Positions 1 to 8,957 of a DNA stretch of 64,000 nt are shown piece after piece. Every line of letters starts with the position of its first letter. The stretch's first letter is position 1. Origin of the DNA: Streptomyces sp. CA-278952 (GTDB taxonomy: Bacteria > Actinomycetota > Actinomycetes > Streptomycetales > Streptomycetaceae); NCBI RefSeq assembly GCF_028747205.1, contig NZ_CP112880.1, positions 7,971,501 through 8,035,500 on the forward strand, written 5' to 3'. Below the pieces are notes generated by a model. The model saw only the letters and a program-made list of their open reading frames with translations. It did not search any database and was not told the DNA's origin. The translations under genes and the position numbers were made by a program.

Positions 1-563
1 GCACCGCCCCGCCGTTCCTGGTCTCACGGCTCTGGCTCGACCGGCCCGTGGCGCACGACCGGCCCGGGTTCCTGGGGACCAGCGGCTACGGACCGCTGGA
101 CAACGTGAGCGTCCTCGACCGCTGGGAGGGCGAGGCCGCCCGCTGGGCCCGGCGCACGAGAGGCTCGGTCGTCGAGCTGCACGCGTACGCCGTCGCACCG
201 GACGCCGACCGTTCCGCCGTACAGGACGAGACGCTGAGACAACTGCACCGCGTCTACCCGGAGACCCGGAGCGCCCGCCTCCTGGACGCCCGCCACGAAT
301 GGCGGGCGGACTGCCCGATGTTCCCCGTGGGCGGCTACCGGGACCGGCCCGGCGTGCGCAGCCCCGACCCCGCAGTCACCGTGGCCGGGGACATGGTCCG
401 CACCGAGCTGCCCGTGGCCCTGATGGAACGCGCGGCCACCAGCGGATTCCTCGCCGCGAACGCCCTGCTGGAACGCTGGGGCGTACGGGGGCAGACGCTC
501 TGGACCGTCCCGCGCGCGGGACGGTCGGCCGTTCTGCGCCGGCTCGCCGCGCTGGCCGACTGA
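1..563 (+). CDS. crtU: Isorenieratene synthase CrtU, C-terminal part
   Basis: Partial gene: the reading frame is open from the window edge, and the last 186 residues are visible. CrtU is an FAD-dependent carotene desaturase/methyltransferase that converts the beta-rings of beta-carotene to the aromatic rings of isorenieratene. The visible part carries the C-terminal dinucleotide-binding signature of this amine-oxidase-like family (TVAGDMVRTELPVALMERAA, then SGFLAANALL), where FAD is held and the ADAG-like turn is followed by the last helix. It converges on the crtE-I-B operon, as crtU does in the S. griseus and S. coelicolor carotenoid clusters. Other carotenoid desaturases share the fold, but the context and the WRADCPMFPVGGYRDRPGV stretch favour CrtU. 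Confidence 0.82.
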   Translation, partial: TAPPFLVSRLWLDRPVAHDRPGFLGTSGYGPLDNVSVLDRWEGEAARWARRTRGSVVELHAYAVAPDADRSAVQDETLRQLHRVYPETRSARLLDARHEWRADCPMFPVGGYRDRPGVRSPDPAVTVAGDMVRTELPVALMERAATSGFLAANALLERWGVRGQTLWTVPRAGRSAVLRRLAALAD

Positions 564-611
564 CGGAGGCTGACCGAGGGCCGCGCGGAGCTTCATGAAA
601 GGGGCCGCTCG

Positions 612-1628
612 TCAGCCCGGGAACGTCCCACTGTCGCGGAGTTCCCAGCGCCTCTCCGCGTACGCCAGGTCGTCCCGCCACAACCGGCCGGCCGAGGCAC
701 GCATCAGGGGGCGCAGCAGAGGGGCGGCCGCCCGGGCCACGGCGAAGCCACGACGGTCCGACGCCGCGACCAGTGCCTCCGTCACGGCGGTCCGGGGCTT
801 GCCCCGCTCGTCCGGAGCGAGGGGTGTGGCGTGGGTCTCCACGACGGACCCCGCGCCCTCGCCCTCGACGATGTGCATGACGACCGTACGGGGCTCGGGC
901 GCCGTGAACCGGGCCCGGACCGGCACCACCAGTCGCCCGGCCACCTTGAAGGACACGTCGACGGTGAACCCGTCGTCGTCCGCCGGGCTGTCGGCGGGCG
1001 TTCCCGTCACCGTCAGGTCCACGAAGGAGTACGGGTGGAACCACGCGCCGTGCCAGGGATCGAGACGGTTGGCCACGACGTCTTCCGGCTCGCAGCGCCC
1101 CACGCCGGAGTAGACCGCCGCCACGGCGTCCCGCGCCCTCGGCCGGCCGGGTAGGTACGGACGTTCCGAAGGGGGCTCACCCCCCATGTGGTCGAGCCGC
1201 ACCCAGAGAAGGACGCCGTCGTCGAAGGCGGGATAGGGCTCCCATCCGGCGAACGGCCGGCCGTCCAACGCTAGTCCGTGCCAGTGGCAGACCAGCGTGC
1301 CGCAGCGGACGGGGCTGTCGCGCAGCGGTGCCCCCAGATGCGGGCACGCACCCGGACCGGTACGCAGCTTTCCCGCGCCGTCGCGCCACGCCACCACTTC
1401 GGTGGAGCCGACCGTGACCCCGAGGGCCTTCCCGGGAGGAAGGGCGCGCGAGGCTCCGATGACGTACCAGTTGCCGGAAGGCCTGCTCCGCGCACGCTTC
1501 AGGGCCTCCGTGATGAGCCAGGGTTTCGCGTCGCGCCACGTGGGTGCCTGACGCTCCCACGGGACGGGCGCGCGCCGCACCCGCAAGGGAAGACGGCCGG
1601 AGCGTGGGCGTCGTGCCGCCGGCCTCAT
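612..1628 (-). CDS. Rieske [2Fe-2S] protein of the carotenoid operon
   Basis: A protein of 338 aa with a Rieske cluster motif in its first third: CPHLGAP, then [10 protein letters not shown] after a 16-residue spacer, giving two Cys and two His ligands. The C-terminal two thirds (from about residue 150) resemble the catalytic half seen in DUF5914-type actinobacterial proteins. The ATG at 1628 overlaps the crtB stop in an ATGA, so the gene is the last of a translationally coupled crtE-crtI-crtB unit. This is the position called crtV in S. griseus-type clusters, but I cannot confirm that its function matches that name. Inference: an oxygenase or electron-transfer step on a carotenoid. A longer upstream reading frame exists but overlaps crtB and is not coding. 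Confidence 0.8.
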
Positions 1629-2653
1629 ACGGCCTCCCTCCGCACTGGGGCCGGTCCGCCGGCCGTCCGCGGCCGGGACAGCTCGGCGGACCGGGACGCA
1701 TCGACCGCGTCCGCTCGGCGCCGGCACACCGTGCGCACCGCGACCGCCCGCACCAGACCGTCCAGCGCCACGGCGGCCCGTCGTCGGCGCGGGACGACCG
1801 CCCGGCGGTGCAGGACCGCGTACCCGTCCGCCTCGATCGCGTCGAGGATGCCGCTGTACAGCACGAACGCCGTACGGATGCAGGGCCGCGACACCGGGGC
1901 GAGCATCGCGATGCCGGGCAGGGCAGCCCGGTAGACGGCTCGGTTGTGGGCTGCGGCGGCCCGCAGGACATCGGTGATCCGGCTGTCCGGCATCCCCGTG
2001 CTCCGGCTCCACTCGAAGCGGTCCCGGTCCGCCCCGTGCGCGGCCAGCAGCTCGGTCGGCAGATAGAGCCGTCCCCGGTCCAGGTCCTCACCCACGTCCC
2101 GCAGGAAGTTGGTCAGCTGGAAGGCGACACCGAGCGCGGCCGCGTGCGGTGCCGCTTCCTCGCGCGCCACCACCGTCCCGAGCACCGGAAGCATCTGGAG
2201 GCCGATCACCGCGGCCGAGCCGTGCATGTACCGGCCGAGTTCCTCGTACGAGGCGTAGCCGCCGACCGTCAGGTCGCTGCGCATGGAGGACAGGAAGTCG
2301 GTGAAGTGCCGATGGTCGATGGTGTACCTGGCCGCCGTGTCGGCCAGGGCACGGATCACCGGCTCGGCGGCCCGCGCCCCCCGCAACCCTGCCTCCAGCT
2401 GGGCTTCCAGGCCGAGCAGGGCGCGGGCGCGCTCCCCCGGCGTGGCCGGGGTGTCGAGATCATCGACGATGTCGTCGGCCCAGCGGGCGAAGCCGTACAG
2501 GGCGTGGACGGCCGGCCGCCGGTCGACGGGGAGGAGCCGCGTCGCGAGGAAGTAGGTCTTGCCGTGACGTGCGTTGAGACCCCGGCAGCGGGTGTAAGCG
2601 GCCCGGAGCGCGGGATCGTGGATGCCCGCTGCATCGAGTTCGTGGACGGTCAT
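1625..2653 (-). CDS. crtB: Phytoene synthase
   Basis: A 342-aa squalene/phytoene synthase that condenses two geranylgeranyl diphosphates to phytoene, the first committed carotenoid step. Both aspartate-rich Mg-diphosphate motifs are visible: ADDIVDDLD near residue 61 and [15 protein letters not shown] near residue 189. Length is normal for bacterial CrtB. The ATG at 2653 overlaps the crtI stop by 4 bp, and its own stop overlaps the start of the Rieske gene, so all four genes of the operon are translationally coupled. The C-terminus has the usual [17 protein letters not shown] block. Confidence 0.93.
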
Positions 2654-4173
2654 GCGCTGGAACCTCCCGGGGCGGAGCGCGGGGCTCGGGCGATACGAGG
2701 GCCGGTGATCCTCTCCGCCGCCAGCTTCCCGGAGATCAGGACGGTCGGCACGCCGACACCGGGTGTGGTGCCGCAACCGGCGAGGACGGCGTTGACCGTG
2801 CCCCGCACCAGGTTGCGCGGCCGGAAGGGTCCGGTCTGGGGGAAGGTGTGGGCCACGGAGAAGGGGGTGCCCGCCGCATGCCCCTGTGCGGTCCAGTCGA
2901 CCGGCGTGACCAGCCCCTCCTCCTCGATCGCCGCGCCGAGACCGGGCATCTCGCGGCGCTCCAGCTCGGCCAGCAGCTCGTCCCGGTAGCGGGGTCCCAG
3001 CTCCCGCCATTCCCGTACGCCGGGCCCGACCTCGGTGTTCGGGCAGGGAGCCAGCACATAGTGGAGGTGCTTGCCCGGCGGTGCGAGAGAGGGGTCGGTC
3101 GCGGTGGGCCGGGTGATGAGGAGCGAGGGGTCCGACATCAGCCGGCCGGTGCGGGTGAGTTCGTGGAAGGTGTTCTTCCAGGCCGCGCCGAAGGAGATGG
3201 TGTGGTGCGCCAGGTCCGGCCAGGTGCGATCCGTGCCCGCGTGCAGGATCACCGCGGACGGCGAGTGCCGCAGAGGCAGGGGGCGGTGCGGGGTGCGGCC
3301 GAGCAGTCGGTAGCTGACGGGCAGATCGGGGGTCAGGACGACCGCGTCGCACGGAATGTGCTCCTGGTCGGTGACGACAGCGGTGACCCGGTCACCCGAA
3401 CGCTCCAGCCGGGTCACCCTCTGCCCGTAGCGGAGCACGGCTCCCGCGTCGGAGGCCGCGTCCGCCATCGCCCGGGGAAGAGCGTGCATGCCGCCCCGGG
3501 GGAAGTACACACCGGCCACCGTGTCCATGTAGGCGATCACCGCGTACGCGGCCAGCGCCCGTGCCGGGGGCACGCCCGCGTACAGCGCCTGGAAGGAGAA
3601 GACCCTGCGCAGCCGCTCGTCCGAGACGAAGTGTCCGATCCGCGCGTCGAGCCGGCCGAAACCGCCGAGCGCCGCGAGGCGGGCCAGGTCGGGGTGGGCG
3701 AGCTGGAGCGGTGAGTCGAAGTTGGTGTCGATGAAACGGCGCATCTGCACCCGGTAGAGGCGCTCCAGCCAGATCCGCAGCCGCCGGTAGCCGACCGCCT
3801 GCCGGGCCCCCGCGAACTCCTCGACTGCGGCCTCCATCGCGGCACCGTCGGTGTGCACGTCGAGCTGGGACCCGTCGGCGAACCGCGCCCGGTAGGCGGG
3901 GGCGAGCCTGATCAGTTCCAGCCGGTCGGCCATCCGCTCCCCGACCGCGGCGAAGGCATCCTCCACCAGATCCGGCATCGTCAGTACCGTCGGCCCGGTG
4001 TCGATACGGAAGCCGCCCGACTCCAGGAGCCCGGCCCGGCCCCCGGGCACGTCCTCCCGCTCGACGACCGTCACGCGGCGGCCCGCGCCCAGCAGGTGCA
4101 GCGCGGCGGCCAGTCCTGCCAGACCGGCACCGACCACCACCACATGGTCGACGGGCCCCTTGACCGTGATCAC
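2650..4173 (-). CDS. crtI: Phytoene desaturase
   Basis: A 507-aa FAD-dependent phytoene desaturase that introduces the double bonds taking phytoene to lycopene, at or in the membrane. The N-terminal dinucleotide-binding fold is clear ([20 protein letters not shown], then [12 protein letters not shown]), and the C-terminal CrtI signature is present ([20 protein letters not shown]). The start is a GTG at 4173 that overlaps the TGA of crtE (GTGA). Length is typical of CrtI. It sits second in the crtE-I-B-Rieske operon. Confidence 0.93.
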
Positions 4174-5447
4174 CCCGCATTACCTCCTTCGGTCGTCATC
4201 AGGACCGGTGAGGCCCCTGCCACCCCGGTGCCGCCACCGTGCGTCTCACCGGCGGTGGTGGGGGAGTGGGCGGTCCGCTCCCCGGAGACCGTGCGCAGCA
4301 GACCGAGCAACTGGCGGCCGCCGTGCGCGTCCACGTCGACGGCCTGTCCCAGACGACGTACGGCGTGGTCGCGGAGGTGCTCCGCCTTCCGCTCCACATG
4401 GGCGCGCGCCCCCGTCACCTCGAGCACGCCGCGTACGTCCGCGAGATCCTCCTCGGTGAGGTCGGCGTTGCCGGTGGCGCGGCCGAGTACCGCCAGTGCT
4501 TGTTCGTCGCCCGACGCTTCGGCCGAGTTCCGGGCGACAGCCAGCAAATAGGTCGACTTGCCCTCGCGGATGTCGTCGCCGGACGGCTTCCCGGTCAGCG
4601 CCGGGTCGCCGAAGACCCCGAGCAGATCGTCCCGCAGCTGAAAGGCGATACCGGCACACCGGCCGGCGGAGCGCAGAGCGTCGGTGGTCCGGTCATCGGC
4701 GCCCGCCAGGGCGGCGCCGATCGCCAGAGGCCGCTCGACGGAGTACGAGGCACTCTTGAGGCAGGCGGTCCGCAAGGCTTGCGCCACGGACGACCCACCG
4801 CTGAGCTGGCCACGCAGATCCAGATACTGCCCGGCGACCATCTCGGTCCGCATGGCCCGCCACAGGGCGCCGATCCGACGACGCTGAGCGGCGGACAGCA
4901 CGGTCTCCGCCACCGTGTCGTCGGCCCAGACCAGTGCGAGGTCCCCCGCCAGCACGGCGGCCGAGGCGCCGAAGTCGGAACCCCGCTCGGAATCCGGCGA
5001 GAGACCCGCACGTTCTGCCAGACCGATGTGCATGGCAGGCTTCCCCCGGCGAAGCCGCGAGCGGTCCATCACATCGTCATGGATGAGCGCGCAGCTCTGG
5101 ATCAGCTCCAGCGCCACCCCGAGCCGCAGCGCGGCCGCGGTCTCCGCCGCACCACAGGAACGCATCCCCCACCACAGGAGGCGGGGCCGCATCCGCTTGC
5201 CGCCCTCCAGCGTGAAGTCGGCGACCCGCCGTGCCAACTCCTCGCAGAACGAGGCGTCGCTCCGCACCGCCTCGTCGATCCGGTCCGCCAGCACGGCCCG
5301 TGCGGTGCGCAGGACCGAACCGACCACGTCCGAGTCCACGACCCGGGCGTCCTCGGACGACGGGGTGTGCTGGCGGCCTCCGCGCACGTCGTGGGCCGGG
5401 CGCGGAGAATCACTGAACGAGTGCTTCGTAGGCTGGCGGCGGCCCAT
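4170..5447 (-). CDS. crtE: Geranylgeranyl diphosphate synthase
   Basis: A 425-aa (all-E) polyprenyl diphosphate synthase that makes the C20 precursor for CrtB. The first aspartate-rich motif is LIHDDVMDRSRLRRGKPA near residue 125, and the second is QLRDDLLGVFGD near residue 272. The ATG at 5447 has a GGAAAGG ribosome site 8 bases upstream. The N-terminus carries about 50 extra low-complexity residues, common in Streptomyces CrtE. The carotenoid operon starts here, and the promoter must lie in the 460-bp stretch upstream. Light-induced LitR/LitS control is known for crt clusters in this genus, but neither regulator gene lies in the window. Confidence 0.9.
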   Translation of the reverse strand: MGRRQPTKHSFSDSPRPAHDVRGGRQHTPSSEDARVVDSDVVGSVLRTARAVLADRIDEAVRSDASFCEELARRVADFTLEGGKRMRPRLLWWGMRSCGAAETAAALRLGVALELIQSCALIHDDVMDRSRLRRGKPAMHIGLAERAGLSPDSERGSDFGASAAVLAGDLALVWADDTVAETVLSAAQRRRIGALWRAMRTEMVAGQYLDLRGQLSGGSSVAQALRTACLKSASYSVERPLAIGAALAGADDRTTDALRSAGRCAGIAFQLRDDLLGVFGDPALTGKPSGDDIREGKSTYLLAVARNSAEASGDEQALAVLGRATGNADLTEEDLADVRGVLEVTGARAHVERKAEHLRDHAVRRLGQAVDVDAHGGRQLLGLLRTVSGERTAHSPTTAGETHGGGTGVAGASPVLMTTEGGNAG

Positions 5448-5911
5448 CTCACGCCTTTCCGAGATCAGTGGTGATGACGAACGACTCGACACTCCGCCCG
5501 GGCGCGTACCCCGATCGCATGCCTTCGTGCACTGCCGATCGAAAATTCGCGTCGTGGCGCGAAGGCAGGCACTGATGCAGAGACGATCACGTCGGTCGTG
5601 CACTCCCGGTGGAGAAACACCCCGGAACCGCCATGACGACGGCCACCACGCCCGTATGGCCCACGTGAACGGGCGCACACCGGCCCGTCCCGGCAAAAGT
5701 ACTTCTCTCGGCTCGTGGTGCGACCTCGGCGCTCGACGAGGTGGGCGAGCGTCCTGTGGGCCCGGGAGGAGAACGCCCACGACGGGGGATGCACGGCGGG
5801 GGGCCGAACGAGTTCTCCTTGCCGGGACGCCCGCGTGCCGCATATGCCAACGGTTGTCTCATCGGCCAGGTTGGTCGCACTGCACCTACCGATGACATGA
5901 AGGAGAGTGCC
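5448..5911. promoter_or_regulatory. Divergent intergenic region with crtE promoter
   Basis: No credible gene lies in this 464-bp stretch. It must hold the promoter of the crt operon (leftward) and of the small secreted protein (rightward). Two nested inverted repeats lie 85-130 bp upstream of crtE: GCCTTCG at 5521-5527 with CGAAGGC at 5560-5566, and TTCGCG at 5546-5551 with CGCGAA at 5558-5563. They could be an operator or an RNA hairpin. I cannot assign a sigma factor. Confidence 0.45.
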
Positions 5912-6151
5912 ATGATGCGTCGTATCGCGATCACGCTGGCGGCTGTCGCCGCGGCCGGGCTCGTCGCCGCGGGACCGGCTTCCGCGCAGGCAACGAACGG
6001 CTGGGACGGCCCGGCCGGCGGCGGTCACGCGGAGGTCGAGGGTGGCTGGGCCAGCGGCGAGTACCGCAACCTCGGCGGCCCGTACGGGATCACCTACATC
6101 AAGGGCGAGAAGGCCTACTTCGACGCGGAGCGCGGCTACTTCGTCCGCTGA
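5912..6151 (+). CDS. Small secreted protein of unknown function
   Basis: A 79-aa protein with a Sec signal peptide: MMRR, a hydrophobic stretch rich in Ala, Leu and Val, and a likely cut after GPASAQA near residue 25. The mature peptide is about 54 residues, rich in Gly, Trp and Tyr, with no cysteine and an aromatic C-terminus (KAYFDAERGYFVR). The start was chosen for the AAGGAG site at 5900-5905; an ATG directly after it (5915) is equally possible. I do not recognise a family. It has no operon partner and ends at a strong hairpin shared with the convergent CoA ligase gene. Confidence 0.75.
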   Translation: MMRRIAITLAAVAAAGLVAAGPASAQATNGWDGPAGGGHAEVEGGWASGEYRNLGGPYGITYIKGEKAYFDAERGYFVR

Positions 6152-6194
6152 CCCGGCAGCCGGGCGCACCCGGCTGCGGCAGTTCCGGAACGGG

Positions 6195-6313
6195 TGAGGG
6201 CCCGCCCCACCACCCGCACTGTCGTTGAGGATCGACGACGCGGTGGTGGCGGTCAGCGCCGGCCGCTCCGCGGTGCGTCCCTCGGCTCCGAGGGACGCAC
6301 GGGCGGGCCCTCA
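6195..6313. repeat. Long-range inverted repeat enclosing a terminator
   Basis: A perfect 13-bp inverted repeat: TGAGGGCCCGCCC at 6195-6207 and GGGCGGGCCCTCA at 6301-6313. The right arm includes the stop codon of the leftward CoA ligase gene. The arms enclose the separate 13-bp hairpin at 6273-6300, giving a stem-inside-stem structure. Confidence 0.7.
6273..6300. terminator. Bidirectional hairpin terminator
   Basis: A perfect 13-bp inverted repeat (GTGCGTCCCTCGG / CCGAGGGACGCAC) with only CT between the arms. It lies between two convergent genes, the small secreted protein and the CoA ligase. There is no T-tract, which is usual for Streptomyces terminators. Confidence 0.75.
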
Positions 6314-7933
6314 GCCCCGGTCGGCCCCCGCCGCCACCGCTTTCGCCCAGCGGTAGTCCGCCTTGCCGCTGGGTGAGCGCTGGATCCGGTCGGCGAGCAC
6401 CAGCGCGCGGGGGACCTTGTAGCCGGCGAGCCGGGTCCGGCAGTGCGCCTGTATCTCGTCCAGAGTCAACGTCTGTGCTTCGGAGCGCAGTTGGACCACG
6501 GCGGCGACCCGGTTGCCCCAGCGCTCGTCGGGTACGCCCGCGACGAGCGCGTCGTACACGTCCGGATGGGACTTGAGGGCCTGCTCGACCTCCTCCGGAT
6601 ACACCTTCTCGCCCCCGGTGTTGATGCACTGGGAGCCCCGGCCGAGCACGGTGACGATGCCGTCCGCGTCCACGGTCGCCATGTCGCCCAGCAGCACCCA
6701 CCGCTCCTCGCCCCTGCGGAAGAAGGTGTCGGCGGTCTTGGCCGGGTCGTTGTAGTAGCCGAGCGGGACGTGCCCGCGCTGGGCGATGCGGCCCGGCTCG
6801 CCCGGGACCACCGGCTCGTACGTCACCGGATCCACCACGGCCGTACGGGCGTTGACCTGCACCCGGAAGCCCTTCTCCGGTCCCGAGTCGGCGGTGGCCG
6901 TGCCGTTGAAACCGGACTCCGAGGAACCGAAGTTGTTCAGCAGCATCACCGTCGGCACGAGCGCCTGGAACTCCGCCCGCACCGAGTCCGACATGATCGC
7001 CCCGGAACTCGAGACGGAGAACAGCGACGAGCAGTCCGTCCCGCGCGACTGCCCCTTCAGGCAGTCGATCAGCGGGCGCAGCATCGCGTCGCCGACCAGC
7101 GAGACACTGGTGACCTTCTCCTTCTCGATCGTCCGCAGCACCTCGGCGGGAACGAACTTACGGTGCACGACGACGCGTTGGCCGAAGTTGAAGCCGATGA
7201 ACGCGGTCAGCGTGGAGGTCCCGTGCATCAGTGGCGGGGTGGGGAAGAAGGTGATCCCGTCCCCGCCCGCGGCGACCCGCTCCGCCAGCTCCTGCGGGCT
7301 CTTCACCGGGTCGCCGGTCGGGGCGCCGCCGCCCAGGCCCGAGAAGAACAGATCCTCCTGACGCCACATCACACCCTTCGGCATCCCGGTCGTGCCACCC
7401 GTGTAGATGATGAACTGGTCGTCGCCCGAGCGGGGTGCGAAGCCGCGCCCGGCCTCGCCCGACGCCTCCGCCTCGGTGAACGGCATGACCCGCACGGTCG
7501 GGGGAGCGACGGGGGCGGGCCCCACCCGGAGGAGGTGGCGCAGGCCCGGGGCCTGCGGAGCGGCCGCCGCGACCCGCTCGTCGAACTCGCCGTCGAAGAC
7601 CAGCGCCGCCAGGTCGGCGTCCCGGTAGAGGTAGACCAACTCCTTCTCCACATAGCGGTAGTTGACGTTCACCGGGACGATCTGCGCCTTGAGGGCTCCC
7701 AGCACGGTCTGGAGGTATTCGACCCCGTTGTAGAGGTGCAGCCCCAGGTGCTCGCCCGGCCGGATTCCCGTGTCGATCAGATGATGGGCGATCCGGTTGG
7801 CGGCGGCGTCCAGCTCCGCGTACGTGAGCCGCCGCTCCGCGCCCGTGCCGGGATGGTCGACGTACAGGAGCGCCTCGCGGCCGGGCACCGCGTCGACGAC
7901 CGATTCGAACAGGTCGGCAAGGTTGTACTCCAC
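6311..7933 (-). CDS. Acyl-CoA synthetase (FadD-like)
   Basis: A 540-aa member of the ANL adenylating superfamily that activates a carboxylic acid with ATP and joins it to CoA. The AMP-binding P-loop motif IIYTGGTTGMPKGVMW is near residue 180, the hinge region LLGDMATVDADGIVTVLGRG near residue 415, and the C-terminal lysine motif ending SPSGKADYRWAK is intact. The GTG at 7933 has an AGGAGG site 4 bases upstream; the longer frame upstream has none. It is divergent from the crotonase/thiolase operon and likely supplies its CoA ester. The substrate cannot be read from sequence; the company of DUF35 and thiolase-fold proteins recalls sterol or branched-acid FadD enzymes. Confidence 0.88.
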   Translation of the reverse strand: MEYNLADLFESVVDAVPGREALLYVDHPGTGAERRLTYAELDAAANRIAHHLIDTGIRPGEHLGLHLYNGVEYLQTVLGALKAQIVPVNVNYRYVEKELVYLYRDADLAALVFDGEFDERVAAAAPQAPGLRHLLRVGPAPVAPPTVRVMPFTEAEASGEAGRGFAPRSGDDQFIIYTGGTTGMPKGVMWRQEDLFFSGLGGGAPTGDPVKSPQELAERVAAGGDGITFFPTPPLMHGTSTLTAFIGFNFGQRVVVHRKFVPAEVLRTIEKEKVTSVSLVGDAMLRPLIDCLKGQSRGTDCSSLFSVSSSGAIMSDSVRAEFQALVPTVMLLNNFGSSESGFNGTATADSGPEKGFRVQVNARTAVVDPVTYEPVVPGEPGRIAQRGHVPLGYYNDPAKTADTFFRRGEERWVLLGDMATVDADGIVTVLGRGSQCINTGGEKVYPEEVEQALKSHPDVYDALVAGVPDERWGNRVAAVVQLRSEAQTLTLDEIQAHCRTRLAGYKVPRALVLADRIQRSPSGKADYRWAKAVAAGADRG

Positions 7934-8019
7934 CGTTCCTCCTGACCCCGGGTGACTGGCGACTCGGCCGTCATTAGAGCGCCGGGCGGCACAACTGGGA
8001 AGGGGTGGCGCCGAAACAA

Positions 8020-8036
8020 TCTGACGAGCTGTCAGA
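8020..8036. promoter_or_regulatory. Palindromic operator between CoA ligase and crotonase genes
   Basis: A perfect inverted repeat TCTGAC-GAGCT-GTCAGA with a 5-bp spacer, in the 167-bp divergent region, 65 bp before the crotonase ATG and 87 bp from the ligase GTG. Size and symmetry fit a TetR-family site. No regulator gene is adjacent, so the regulator would act in trans. Confidence 0.55.
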
Positions 8037-8100
8037 AATCTATTGAACTGCGTCCCCTCCTCCTGCAACCTGTTCCAGGTCTGGAGAACAGGAGTCGGTC

Positions 8101-8901
8101 ATGGGCGGTACGGAACACCTCACCGTGCGGCGCGAAGGCGCCACGCTGGTGCTCACCTTGAACAGACCACAGGCCAGGAACGCACTCTCGTTGCCGATGC
8201 TCGTCGGCCTGTACGACGGCTGGCTCGCGGCCGACGCGGACGACACGGTCCGCTCCGTCGTCCTGACCGGAGCGGGCGGCGCGTTCTGCGCCGGCATGGA
8301 CCTCAAGGCCCTGGCGGGCGGCGGAATGGAGGGGCAGGAGTACCGGGAGCGGATGACGGCCGACCCGGACCTCCACTGGAAGGCGATGCTGCGCCACCAC
8401 CGCCCGCGCAAACCGGTGATCGCCGCTGTGGAGGGCCCCTGCGTCGCGGGCGGCACCGAGATCCTCCAGGGCACCGACATCCGCGTGGCCGGAGCGGGAG
8501 CCACCTTCGGGCTCTTCGAGGTCCGCCGGGGCCTCTTCCCGATCGGCGGCTCCACGGTCCGGCTGCCCCGTCAGATCCCCCGCACCCACGCCCTCGAAAT
8601 GCTCCTCACCGGCCGCGCCTACACCGCAGACGAGGCCGCCGCCATCGGGCTCATCGGCAGGGTCGTGCCCGACGGAACGGCGCTGGAGGAGGCCCTCGCC
8701 GTCGCCGAACGGGTCAACGCCTGCGGGCCGCTCGCCGTCGAGGCCGTCAAGGCGTCGGTCTACGAGGGCGCCGAGCTGGCCGAGGCGGAGGCGCTGGCCG
8801 CCGAACTCAAGCGCGGCTGGCCCGTGTTCGCCACCGAAGACGCCAAGGAAGGCGCGCGCGCATTCGCCGAGAAGCGGCCGCCCGTCTACCGGCGCGCCTG
8901 A
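8101..8901 (+). CDS. Enoyl-CoA hydratase/isomerase (crotonase)
   Basis: A 266-aa crotonase-fold protein expected to hydrate or isomerise an enoyl-CoA. The first oxyanion-hole segment is LTGAGGAFCAGMDLKAL (near residues 57-73), and the second region is AVEGPCVAGGTEILQGTD (near residues 112-129), where the oxyanion Gly pair and a Glu are kept. Length is standard. The ATG at 8101 has an AGGAG site 7 bases upstream. It is first in a four-gene operon with the tandem DUF35 protein and the two thiolase-fold proteins; the intergenic gap is 56 bp. Confidence 0.87.
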   Translation: MGGTEHLTVRREGATLVLTLNRPQARNALSLPMLVGLYDGWLAADADDTVRSVVLTGAGGAFCAGMDLKALAGGGMEGQEYRERMTADPDLHWKAMLRHHRPRKPVIAAVEGPCVAGGTEILQGTDIRVAGAGATFGLFEVRRGLFPIGGSTVRLPRQIPRTHALEMLLTGRAYTADEAAAIGLIGRVVPDGTALEEALAVAERVNACGPLAVEAVKASVYEGAELAEAEALAAELKRGWPVFATEDAKEGARAFAEKRPPVYRRA

Positions 8902-8957
8902 GCGCTGAGCGCGCGGCTCCTCAAGCCCTCAGCCCTCTCAGCAAGGAGGCAGCAGCC

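Noticed and set aside
5912..6151. Lactococcin 972-type bacteriocin
   Set aside because: Size, signal peptide and aromatic content are suggestive, but the Trp/Tyr spacing and C-terminal pattern of that family are absent.
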